From contig CAYUAP010000002.1 in the NCBI GenBank assembly GCA_964442735.1, positions 1-64,000 of the forward strand: DNA of 64,000 bases, read 5' to 3'. Source of the stretch: JAUNBG01 sp964442735 (GTDB lineage Bacteria > Planctomycetota > Planctomycetia > Pirellulales > Thermoguttaceae). Numbering within the stretch: position 1 is the first letter of the stretch; every line of letters starts with the position of its first letter. The position numbers and the translations under genes are program-made. Shown in pieces: positions 37,498-45,629 of the stretch. Below the pieces are notes generated by a model, which was not told the DNA's origin, made no database searches, and saw only the letters and a program-made list of their open reading frames with translations.

Positions 37498-38607
37498 ATG
37501 ACTTTATGTAATCACCTTCGAAAAAGAGGTTTCACCTTGGTGGAACTACTGGTAGTAATTGCGATCATCGGTATTTTGATCGCGCTTTTACTCCCTGCGG
37601 TACAGGCGGCACGAGAAGCAGCCCGTCGAATGCAGTGCACGAACAATCTCAAACAGCTTGGTCTTGGTCTTCACAATTACCATGATACGCACGGACATTT
37701 TCCTCCCCATCGAATGGGCGTATCCCAAAATAATGGTAATTATTGGAGTTATAGTCAAGTAACATATCATGTATCGTTATTGCCTTTTTGTGAACAGCAG
37801 AACCGTTATCAGGCGATTTTAGGGAAAATAGCCACGAACGGTCAATGGCCTGCTGTAACCTCTGTTGCTGACTATGGTGGAAAAGTTCCGATACCCTATT
37901 TATGGTGTCCTTCTGATGGGCAAACTGAAGATCCCTGGTCAAATGGAACGGCTACGAACTATGTCGGATCAACTGGTGATTCGATTACTGTCTCCAATAC
38001 AGCAGAAAATTCACGTGGTTTTTTTGGTGGTGGTCATGGTTCCTATCCTAGTGGAAGTAATGTTGTCGTTAATCTTGTCTGTCGTAAATTTTCAAATCTA
38101 AAGGATGGTTCATAGAATACGATAGCCATGGCGGAAACGTTGAACGCAATAAAGAGCGGGGATCGTGCTATTGCCGGTGGTGTTATCCAATGGGGGGTAA
38201 CTCCAGGGGCAAGTGGAGGATCTCCCAGTAATTGTGTTCAAACACGTGATACGAACGATATGTTTTCATTCCAATCCACCTATTCTATGGCGAGTGGAAT
38301 TACCCGTGGATATCTGTTCCAACATGGATATCCGGGCGCCACTATTTTTCAAACTATTTTACCGCCGAATTCTCCTTCCTGCGGAGGAGGACTGTATGCG
38401 TCCGGGAATGGTTATTATAGTGCGTCCAGTAGTCACTCGGGTGGTGTCAATGTATTGCGCGCGGATGCGTCTGTTACTTTTGTTGCGGATACTGTCAATT
38501 GTGGTAATCAGAATTGGACGGGAAGCGAACCTACCGGCGTTAGTCCGTTCGGAGTTTGGGGAGGCATGGGGTCCATTAATGGTCACGAAACGGTTTCTTT
38601 TGAGTAA
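37498..38607 (+). pseudogene. DUF1559 prepilin-like gene interrupted by an in-frame TAG
   Basis: The reading frame has a strong ribosome-binding site (GAGGAG) and the typical N-terminus with the prepilin motif GFTLVELLVVIAIIG, then AARRMQCTNNLKQLGLGLHN. A single TAG at 38113-38115 follows KFSNLKDGS. The same frame then continues to 38607. Total length including the interruption is 1110 nt, the same as the intact paralogue just downstream, which has TCG (Ser) at this position. So one base change (C to A) explains it. Other genes in the window end in TAG, so recoding is unlikely. It may be a recent pseudogene, a phase-type variant, or a sequencing error. Product if read through: 369 aa, pseudopilin-like, exported. 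Confidence 0.85.
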
Positions 38608-38642
38608 TATATTTATTTTAACTTAACATTAAGGAGAGAATT

Positions 38643-39752
38643 ATGGTATTCAATAATCACCTGCAAAAAAAAGGTTTCACCTTGGTGGAACTACTGGTAG
38701 TGATTGCGATCATCGGTATTTTGATCGCTCTTTTACTTCCCGCTGTCCAGGCGGCACGAGAAGCGGCCCGTCGTATGCAGTGTACGAACAATCTCAAGCA
38801 GCTTGGGCTTGGTCTTCATAACTACCATGATACACATGGGCATTTTCCTCCACAGCGTATGGGAGTTTCCCAATCTGATGGTAATTTCTGGGGGTATAGT
38901 CAAGTAACATATCATGTATCGTTATTGCCGTTTTGTGAACAGCAGAATCGTTATCAGGCAATTATAGGGAAAATAACCGCAACGGGTCAATGGCCTGGTG
39001 TAACCTCGGCCACAGACTATGGTGGAAAAGTTCCGATACCCTATTTATGGTGTCCTTCTGACGGCGAAACGGAGAATCCCTGGTCAAATGGAACGGCTAC
39101 GAACTATGTCGGTTCGAATGGTGATTCGATTACCGTTGGTAATATGTCCGAAAACGCACGTGGTTTTTTTGGTGGCGGATATGGCGCCTATCCGAGTGGT
39201 GGTGCTGTCAAAGTTAATATTGTCTGTCGTAAATTTTCAAATCTGAAGGATGGTTCGTCGAATACGATAGCCATGGCAGAAACCTTGAACGCGACGAAGA
39301 ATGGTGACCGGTCAGTTGCAGGTGGTATTATTAAATGGGATATTACACCGGGTTCAAGTACGGGAGCTCCAAGTAATTGTGTTCAGACACGTGATACGAA
39401 TGATCTGTTTTCATTCCAATCCACCTTTACCATGGCAGCTGGAATTACCCGTGGTTATCTGTTCCAACATGGTTATCCTGGTTCAACGGCGTTTCAGACA
39501 ATTCTGCCTCCGAATTCTCCTTCCTGTGGCGGTGGTATCTATGCTTCCGATGCCGGTTTTTACAGTGCGTCCAGCAATCATTCAGGGGGTGTCAATGTAT
39601 TACGCGCGGATGCGTCTGTTACTTTTGTTGCGGATACTGTCAATTGTGGTAATCAGAATTGGACGGGAAGCGAGCCTACCGGCGTTAGTCCGTTCGGAGT
39701 TTGGGGCGGCATGGGGTCCATTAATGGTCACGAAACGGTTGCCTTTGAATGA
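38643..39752 (+). CDS. DUF1559 prepilin-like protein
   Basis: The intact 369-aa paralogue of the preceding gene, with RBS AAGGAGAG. It has a prepilin-type N-terminal cleavage and methylation motif (GFTLVELLVVIAIIG), a long hydrophobic helix, the DUF1559 block (QAAREAARRMQCTNNLKQLG, HDTHGHFPP) and a C-terminus with HSGGVNVLRADASVTFVAD. This family is hugely expanded in Planctomycetota and is thought to use type II secretion-like machinery; its role is unknown. The two copies are nearly identical at both ends and differ more in the middle. Confidence 0.93.
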   Translation: MVFNNHLQKKGFTLVELLVVIAIIGILIALLLPAVQAAREAARRMQCTNNLKQLGLGLHNYHDTHGHFPPQRMGVSQSDGNFWGYSQVTYHVSLLPFCEQQNRYQAIIGKITATGQWPGVTSATDYGGKVPIPYLWCPSDGETENPWSNGTATNYVGSNGDSITVGNMSENARGFFGGGYGAYPSGGAVKVNIVCRKFSNLKDGSSNTIAMAETLNATKNGDRSVAGGIIKWDITPGSSTGAPSNCVQTRDTNDLFSFQSTFTMAAGITRGYLFQHGYPGSTAFQTILPPNSPSCGGGIYASDAGFYSASSNHSGGVNVLRADASVTFVADTVNCGNQNWTGSEPTGVSPFGVWGGMGSINGHETVAFE

Positions 39753-39780
39753 TTATTAAGAGAGATGAATTTGATTTAAA

Positions 39781-41010
39781 ATGCGGTTTACAGCGAAAAG
39801 ATACGATACGGAGTCGGTTGTTGAACTGACGGTACAAAATGGTGTTATTGAAAAAGCGGTTGAATTAGAAACAAAAGGGGCGTTATCTCCTGGAGATTTA
39901 CCCTGGATTGGTCCCGGTTTTTTCGATATTCAGATTAACGGTTGTTTGGGAATTGAGTTTTCTTCCGATTCTTTAAAAGAGGAAGATGTTGCCGTATTAT
40001 GTAAACACATTTTAAATCAAGGGGTTTATCGATTTTGTCCGACCATAACGACCAATTCTTCGGAAGTTATGCTTTACGCGGTAAAGACGATTGTTCGTGC
40101 GATAGATCGATATCCGGAATTTCGGGATCTGATTGCTGGAATACATCTGGAAGGACCTTTTATTTCACGTCATGATGGTGCGCGCGGTGCACATCCGAAG
40201 CAGTATTGCCGCGAATATGATCGAGGACTGCTTCGTGAATTGATTCAAGCGGGTAGGGGATTGATTCGTATACTAACATTATCGCCGGAATACGAAGGAG
40301 CGGACGACTTTATTCAAGAGGTTGTTTCGCAAGGGATCTTAACGGCGATCGGTCACACGAATGCGGATCCGATTCAAGTGGCACGGGCGGTCGATTCGGG
40401 CGCTCGTCTTTCAACCCATTTGAGTAATGGAACCAATCATCAATTAGCCAAAGCTGGTAATTATTGCTTCGCGCAAATGGCGGAAGATCGTCTGTATGCC
40501 AGTATTATTTGTGATGCATTTCATATTATGCCGATGTTAATGCGAATGATTCTTCGAACAAAGGGTCCTGAAAAAACGATTTTAATCAGTGATCAGGCTT
40601 CTGTTGCCGGTTTGGCGCCCGGGCTGTATTCGACGGGACTATGCCATTTGGAGATTATGCCCGATGGTAAAGTGGCGTTGACAGGAGACGATCATCTGTT
40701 GGCTGGTGCTTGGTATCCTGTCTCGCGTGGCGTTATGAATATCATTACTGTCGGTAATTTAACCTTGGAACAGGCTATGAATTGTGCTGTTAAAAATCCG
40801 GCAATGCTTCTCAATCTGCCTCTCTATTCCAATGGAAACGATGATTTTTTGGCCGTGGGCGCTCCTGCCGATTTTATTATATTTCGTGCCGAGCCCGCAC
40901 GTTTCAGTAAATGGGGAATCGAAGATTCCGCTGGTTTCCAGCCCGGGAAAATGAATTTCGAACATATAATCTATCGCGGAAAAAATATTACCATTGAGTC
41001 AAGTCTGTAA
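39781..41010 (+). CDS. nagA: N-acetylglucosamine-6-phosphate deacetylase-like amidohydrolase
   Basis: A 409-aa cytoplasmic amidohydrolase. It shows GPGFFDIQINGCLG, HLEGPFIS with the metal-ligand glutamate, AIGHTNA, THLSNG (where NagA usually has THLFNAM) and a late ISDQ (usually TDA). Metal-ligand histidines in GHT and THL are present. The catalytic aspartate of ISD is in place. It would deacetylate GlcNAc-6-phosphate in amino-sugar recycling. Because two motifs deviate, a related N-acetyl-sugar-phosphate could be the substrate. It follows the DUF1559 pair by 28 bp on the same strand. Confidence 0.8.
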   Translation: MRFTAKRYDTESVVELTVQNGVIEKAVELETKGALSPGDLPWIGPGFFDIQINGCLGIEFSSDSLKEEDVAVLCKHILNQGVYRFCPTITTNSSEVMLYAVKTIVRAIDRYPEFRDLIAGIHLEGPFISRHDGARGAHPKQYCREYDRGLLRELIQAGRGLIRILTLSPEYEGADDFIQEVVSQGILTAIGHTNADPIQVARAVDSGARLSTHLSNGTNHQLAKAGNYCFAQMAEDRLYASIICDAFHIMPMLMRMILRTKGPEKTILISDQASVAGLAPGLYSTGLCHLEIMPDGKVALTGDDHLLAGAWYPVSRGVMNIITVGNLTLEQAMNCAVKNPAMLLNLPLYSNGNDDFLAVGAPADFIIFRAEPARFSKWGIEDSAGFQPGKMNFEHIIYRGKNITIESSL

Positions 41011-41199
41011 AAAGTCAAGTCTGTGAAAATTTGGTAGATCGCCTTTTTTAGAGGCTTCAGTTTCCACCGTGACAGAGATGTTTGTGACTTGAATGTTTGT
41101 GACAGAGATGTTTTGAGGCTCCAAACGAGAGGGGCCGTTTCCCTGTCTCTCTGTCTGTCAAAAAGTAAAAGGTGTCATTCCTGTACAGGGAACAAGAGA

Positions 41200-41598
41200 C
41201 TATTTTTTATAGACTTTTTCGGGGTCAAATATTCGTTCGCCTTTTTCGACAATCCCGTCAGGGGTAATTTGACGATAGAAGCAACTTCGGAAGCCGGTGT
41301 GACAAGCAGCATCGCCGATCTGTTCCACTTTAAGAAGAAGAGTATCACGGTCACAGTCGATATAAATTTCCTTAACGATCTGAACATTACCGCTTTCTTC
41401 CCCTTTACGCCATAGTTTTTGTCGACTTCGGCTAAAATAGACAGCTCTTCCAGTTGCCAATGTTTCATCATAGGCTTTTTCATTCATATAGGCCATCATC
41501 AAAACGTCACCCGTTTTTGCCTCTTGGGCAATTACTGGTAGAAGTCCATCAACTTTATCAAAATCGGGACGAATGGTTTCCTTTTTTTCTGGAGTCAT
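41200..41598 (-). CDS. hisI: Phosphoribosyl-AMP cyclohydrolase
   Basis: A 132-aa enzyme of histidine biosynthesis that opens the purine ring of phosphoribosyl-AMP. Hallmarks are VLMMAYMNEKAYDETLATG, FSRSRQKLWRKGEESGN, the metal site DCDRDTLLLKVEQIG, and CHTGFRSCFYR with the zinc cysteines. Monofunctional, without the HisE domain. Start supported by AAAGGATTATCA. No other his gene is nearby, so the pathway is scattered. It is convergent with nagA; 41011-41199 has only weak hairpins. Confidence 0.95.
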   Translation of the reverse strand: MTPEKKETIRPDFDKVDGLLPVIAQEAKTGDVLMMAYMNEKAYDETLATGRAVYFSRSRQKLWRKGEESGNVQIVKEIYIDCDRDTLLLKVEQIGDAACHTGFRSCFYRQITPDGIVEKGERIFDPEKVYKK

Positions 41599-41829
41599 TG
41601 ATAATCCTTTTATCGTTTATTAATTACAGCTTTTCATAAAAATGATAAAAATACAGGGAAGTTTCTTCCTGTTTCCATTTTATCAAAATTGGTAAAATAG
41701 GGGATACAGTTAAAATACCTGCGTTCCCTATTAGTTTAATTTCCCCTTAATTTTAGAGGATATTCCCAATATCTTCAAGTGGATAAATCAAGAAATTTAT
41801 GGAATTAATGAAAATATTGAGTCCATTCG

Positions 41830-41862
41830 TATAAAAGGACTTTTATAACGGACTGTTTTAAT
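41830..41862 (-). mobile_element. Possible fragment of the 120-bp element
   Basis: GTATAAAAGGACTTTTATAACGG resembles, in reverse, the left end and following 10 bp of the full copies. The rest is missing. It lies between the hisI start and the Fis-type genes, a 298-bp gap with no gene. Confidence 0.3.
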
Positions 41863-41896
41863 AGGCCTCAATTAAAACAATTCCTGTTGACCATGA

Positions 41897-42295
41897 TTAT
41901 AAAAGTAACCATTTCCATTTATGAATTAATGATTGTTTGGGAATATGAATCTTTATTTGATATTCGTTAATTGTATGATAAACGACATCTTTACTAAGAC
42001 GGAGTATTTGGGCTGTTTGAACGCAATTACCGTGACAATAATAGAAAGTGGCTTCAATAAAGCGTAATTTAATATCGGAAATAGTCATGCCAACTCGAAT
42101 TTTTATAACAGGTTTTCTGTCTTTAATCTCTTGTTCGCTATTTTGAAGATAACTGCATTGTTCATAGCCATTGATAAACGAATTTACCTGTATTACCAGA
42201 TTCTCAAAGTCTGATGCAAGTAGGTTGAAATCCATGGTTTCCATTTTTTTAATGAAATGATGATCTTTTATATGGACTAAATAATTCATTGACAT
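41897..42295 (-). CDS. Fis-type helix-turn-helix protein (second of tandem pair)
   Basis: A 132-aa protein. The C-terminal half (~70-120, VGMTISDIKLRFIEATFYYCHGNCVQ then TAQILRLSKDVVYHTINEY) is a Fis/HTH_8 domain like the one ending NtrC-class regulators, but with no ATPase or receiver domain. It matches the upstream neighbour throughout that region, though the helix is more diverged. Start supported by AAGGAG inside the upstream gene; the two overlap by 10 nt, so translation is coupled. Probable DNA-binding regulator; target unknown. Confidence 0.7.
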   Translation of the reverse strand: MSMNYLVHIKDHHFIKKMETMDFNLLASDFENLVIQVNSFINGYEQCSYLQNSEQEIKDRKPVIKIRVGMTISDIKLRFIEATFYYCHGNCVQTAQILRLSKDVVYHTINEYQIKIHIPKQSLIHKWKWLLL

Positions 42296-42663
42296 CTTAA
42301 AGTATCTCCTTCAATAGGACGATCCTTCTGAATCTCAATTCGGATTTTATATTGGCGCATTTTATTATAAAGAGTTCTTTCACAGATTCCAAGCATTTTA
42401 GCGGCATTTTTTCGATTTCCATTACAATAGTGTAATGTAGCAACGATACTTCGCTTCTCTATTTCCGGATAGGACATACCAACTTGCGCTTCAATTAGGG
42501 GAAGGTTTTTTTGGTGCCCTCCAACTTCATTTTCATCATAAAATGAATCATTAAGTTCCCATTCATCTTCTCGAGTAAATTGAGAAACAAATAGACCTTC
42601 TCCCTCTGCCGGAAGGGATAAAAGACGGAGATCGGTTTTGATTGAAATGTATAACAAACCCAT
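42286..42663 (-). CDS. Fis-type helix-turn-helix protein (first of tandem pair)
   Basis: A 125-aa protein with an acidic N-terminus and a C-terminal Fis/HTH_8 domain (VGMSYPEIEKRSIVATLHYC, then NRKNAAKMLGICERTLYNKM). The sequence is closer to the consensus than its downstream partner. RBS AGGAG at normal spacing. A stand-alone DNA-binding unit of this kind needs either a partner protein or acts as a nucleoid-type regulator. An ECF sigma factor gene and an HTH/receiver gene follow upstream, so this is a regulatory block. Confidence 0.78.
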   Translation of the reverse strand: MGLLYISIKTDLRLLSLPAEGEGLFVSQFTREDEWELNDSFYDENEVGGHQKNLPLIEAQVGMSYPEIEKRSIVATLHYCNGNRKNAAKMLGICERTLYNKMRQYKIRIEIQKDRPIEGDTLRCQ

Positions 42664-43068
42664 TCAAAAACTCCTAATCGTACTAAAGGTTTAAAAATAT
42701 TTAACATATCCAATTTTTGATATCTATTTAAAAAACATAAATCCTATGTATTTCTAATAAAAATATCGAAACTGGAAATGACATGAAATCCCGCTTGGAA
42801 AAGAAAAAAAGGAAATTTTGAAAAATATAAATATTACAGTTAAAATAAAGGTTATAACAAATATAGATAAAATATACTTTTGTATTAAGACGCAATGAGC
42901 GAAACAAATACAGTATATGTATTTGTTATAGAATTCGCAATAGATCAGTGGGTTTTTATAAAATAAAACGGAATACAATCCTTCTATGGATGAAATCATT
43001 TAAATTACCATTATTATAACTAAATCGATAAAAATGTTTTACAGTCATTCATTCCGGTTCCATACTTT
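42664..43068. other. Gene-free AT-rich interval
   Basis: 405 bp with no supported gene. A minus-strand 81-codon frame (42754-42999) is Phe/Ile/Tyr-rich with no ribosome-binding site and follows base composition, so I do not call it. It presumably holds the promoter of the Fis-type pair. Confidence 0.6.
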
Positions 43069-43707
43069 TTACAAGACGTATCCTTGAACTTCCAAAATTT
43101 CGCACAAACGTAATTTGGCATCGTTGATACGTCGTTTGACCGTACTCTCGGAAATCTCGTATAACGCGGCAATCTCTTTACTGGTTAAATTTTCATAATA
43201 CATGAATTTTATGAGTTGACGCTGCTCCTCCTGAAGCTTTTCCAGAGCGAAATCAACAGCATCGTGATATTCAATATATTGTAAAGATTCGTCATCAATT
43301 TGTCCCTCCCAGAGACTGTTTTCTCTATCATTGTCAGACGTATTCTTTTGGGAGGTACCATGGTTACTCTCAAAACTGTTTCCATTTCGGAATTGTCGGG
43401 CCAAATCGACTATTTCACGTTGGATACAGGTTACCGCAAGACTGAAATAGTCTTTTTTGGTTTTTGGCAGTGTCTCTTTGATGGCACGAGACAAACGAAT
43501 GGCGATATTTTGATAAACATCGTCCGTTTGACTCCAACGATGTACATATTTATCATCGCTTAACTTGTTGTGAATAATGGCACGCAGACGTTCCTGGGTA
43601 AATACCAATAATTCATTAAGCGATTCGGGATCTTCCGGATTGAATTTTTGCAAGAGCTCGTTGAGTTGGATCGTATACGAAGGATTGGTCATCGTTGAAT
43701 CTTTCAT
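43069..43707 (-). CDS. ECF-type RNA polymerase sigma factor
   Basis: A protein of about 212 aa. The region-2 part has SQTDDVYQNIAIRLSRAIKE (core binding and melting) and FSLAVTCIQREIVDLARQF. An acidic, Ser/Asn-rich linker follows. Region 4 (LEKLQEEQRQLIKFMYYENL, then TSKEIAALYEISESTVKRRI) is a clear -35 recognition HTH. It is like the planctomycete-type ECF factors with a slightly long linker. The frame opens at a TTG at 43728; ATG at 43707 or 43692 is more likely. No anti-sigma gene or kinase is adjacent. Confidence 0.88.
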   Translation of the reverse strand: MKDSTMTNPSYTIQLNELLQKFNPEDPESLNELLVFTQERLRAIIHNKLSDDKYVHRWSQTDDVYQNIAIRLSRAIKETLPKTKKDYFSLAVTCIQREIVDLARQFRNGNSFESNHGTSQKNTSDNDRENSLWEGQIDDESLQYIEYHDAVDFALEKLQEEQRQLIKFMYYENLTSKEIAALYEISESTVKRRINDAKLRLCEILEVQGYVL

Positions 43708-43935
43708 GTAAATGATTAAATATGACAATAAACGAACCGTAATGTACTCCTGTCATAACTACATTTTCGGCGGTAATAAAGGTTGTCCACTGTTTGCCTG
43801 GATTCGACAAAGGCACTGTCGGAAATATAAACTATGGGAAATTTGCTATTTACCATATTCGGATTCTCCGGATCGATAGCCATGATTACCTATGATAGCA
43901 TATGTTACTATTACAACATGTGCTACTACGATAAC

Positions 43936-43989
43936 ATACATTATAAAGACAATATACATTATAAAGACAATATACATTGTAAAGACAAT
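43936..43989. repeat. Tandem array, 18-bp unit, three copies
   Basis: ATACATTATAAAGACAAT occurs at 43936 and 43954, and with one change at 43972. Lies in the gap upstream of the sigma factor gene. Confidence 0.85.
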
Positions 43990-44144
43990 ATGCGATACCG
44001 AAATACCCAACTCGTTTGAAACCATACGAGACAATTGACGAGAACGCAGAAACTCCCCAATCATTTGGCATTTGCCAAAGAATGAATTAGTTTGTTTTCG
44101 TATTGTTCGTGTTTTTAACATTTTATCGATTTGGCATAATTGTT

Positions 44145-44203
44145 TATACTGTACGACACTGTACGACGTTATAAATACCACATTTATAACATCCTAAAGT
44201 ATA
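44145..44203. mobile_element. 59-bp deletion form of the MITE-like element
   Basis: TATACT...GTTATAAATA at the left and TTTATAAC...AGTATA at the right are the two ends of the 120-bp element, joined with only a few bases between them. Both hairpins are missing, and CTGTACGAC is duplicated near the left end. It is a typical internal-deletion product that keeps the terminal repeats. Confidence 0.65.
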
Positions 44204-44263
44204 GCAGTAAAAGTTTTATTCAGTTCCGATAGTTTTCAATTATTTCCAGATTAAGATAAAATC

Positions 44264-44320
44264 TTTAGTAATTAATAATATTTAGTTCTAAATTAGTAAA
44301 TAATAATATTTAGTTCTAAA
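44264..44320. repeat. Two direct copies of an AT-rich 28-29 bp unit
   Basis: Both copies read TTAGTAA(A/T)TAATAATATTTAGTTCTAAA. Follows the 59-bp element. Confidence 0.75.
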
Positions 44321-44356
44321 GTGGATAAATGAAAAGTATTTTGTCAAGAAATAAAA

Positions 44357-44388
44357 AAACCGTTTGAAACAAAAGAATCAAACGGTTT
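44357..44388 (-). terminator. Terminator of the HTH/receiver gene
   Basis: AAACCGTTTGA pairs with TCAAACGGTTT; on the minus strand the stem is followed by TTTTTTT. It lies 33 bp beyond the stop codon of the minus-strand gene. Confidence 0.85.
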
Positions 44389-44420
44389 AAAATCAAGTGA
44401 TTATAAATCACTAAATAGCA

Positions 44421-45002
44421 TTAGACCAATTCTTTTCTGGAACCAACGAGGGTTCGTAGTCTTTCGGCTAATAAAGTGAAGTCGAACGGTTTTCGGAATG
44501 TTTCGTTCACAATAGAACGGTCAAAACTCATGCTGCTTCCTTCGCCATCGTCGGGAAGTAAAATAGCAATTATAATTATTTCTGAAAACTCCTGACTTTT
44601 CCTCAGGTTTTGACAAATCTGTAAAGCTTCCGGCTTTCCGATCGAGAAATCGACAACAATACAATCCGGATGAAAACTCTCCGCTTGAATTCCTGCATCA
44701 AAACCACTTGAAGCAATAGCTACTTTAAATGATTTTTCCTCTGGAAGTACATGTTTGACATTTTCTATCAGGACTTGATCCTGGGCTACAACAAGGATCT
44801 TTGCCAACGACTCGTCTTCGAGACCATAAACAGGCATTCCGTGATCCTTCAGGAATTTAATCAAATAATCACGAGGGATTCGACGATCCTGGGACCCGGG
44901 AATTCGATAGCCTTTCAGGCGCCCCGAATCAAACCACTTGCTGACTGTACGAGGGGCTACCTTACAGATCTTGGCGACCTGACCAGTTGTAAAAACTTTC
45001 AT
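44421..45002 (-). CDS. BldC/MerR-type HTH fused to a pseudo-receiver domain
   Basis: A 193-aa protein. Residues 4-55 form an excisionase/BldC-like winged helix (FTTGQVAKICKVAPRTVSKW, GRLKGYRIPGSQDRRI). Residues ~68-188 resemble a response-regulator receiver: ILVVAQDQ, CIVVDFSIG with a phosphoryl-type aspartate D118, and FRKPFD with the conserved lysine. However, the early acidic pair is replaced by A73-Q74 and the Thr switch residue is absent, so phosphorylation looks unlikely. The HTH-first order is unlike ordinary response regulators but recurs in planctomycetes as I recall. RBS GGAGAG. No kinase nearby. Confidence 0.82.
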   Translation of the reverse strand: MKVFTTGQVAKICKVAPRTVSKWFDSGRLKGYRIPGSQDRRIPRDYLIKFLKDHGMPVYGLEDESLAKILVVAQDQVLIENVKHVLPEEKSFKVAIASSGFDAGIQAESFHPDCIVVDFSIGKPEALQICQNLRKSQEFSEIIIIAILLPDDGEGSSMSFDRSIVNETFRKPFDFTLLAERLRTLVGSRKELV

Positions 45003-45629
45003 TACAGGCTCTCCGATTTATTCATACGCTTATATACTAATGTTTCGAAAAAAATCCTTTTCCATCGAAACCTTTTCCTCGTAAAAAACCCGTGGCTGCT
45101 CTCCTTAACAGTTCATTGGTCCTTTACTCCTGGATCAAGGATTAACGAAAATGGTTTTCCAACTTCTATATTGAACGGATTCCGATTTAACCGCTACTAT
45201 GTTGCTTGTTATTATTCGTCCATTTGGTTCTTCCATTATAAATGTATTTTTCCAAAATTTTGGAATAACTAAAAACAACTCAATTTCGCTTGTATTGTCC
45301 GTTAAAATATAAAGTCGCAACACCCCGGTTTTATGTATAAAACAATACATAAATCAACACCGGATATTCACTTTACTGTTCTCTCAAACTTTATTTTGCA
45401 GGGATGGCGAGGTTTTCCTCGACCATAGTCTCAAGACAGTTCCGCTTTGTGTCGTCTTTAGCATAATCGGTCTTAACGGTAGTATAACTTTAACTTGATT
45501 CTCCTATAATTCGGTTTAAAACGAATCATTTTAGTACCCTTTTGCCTATTTGAGAACGGTTGAATTGATTGTAATGATTGTACCTTGAGACCGTTCTTGA
45601 TATACGGTATTTGGCCTCCTCTTAACCCA
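45003..45629. other. Gene-free interval
   Basis: 627 bp. Only short frames without ribosome-binding sites occur. It contains a small CGAGG-TTTT-CCTCG hairpin at about 45409. It should hold the promoter of the HTH/receiver gene and the 3' end of the permease transcript. I recognise no RNA. Confidence 0.5.

Noticed and set aside
38113..38115. TAG read as an amino acid (stop-codon recoding)
   Set aside because: TAG ends other genes in the window, for example rubrerythrin and the YajC-SecDF operon, and no recoding element is apparent. A mutation or base-call error is simpler.
42754..42999. 81-codon hydrophobic minus-strand frame
   Set aside because: No ribosome-binding site; composition follows the AT-rich intergenic DNA.
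45135..45350. Short frames between the HTH/receiver gene and the FecCD permease
   Set aside because: Overlapping frames on both strands, no start signals and no recognisable domain.
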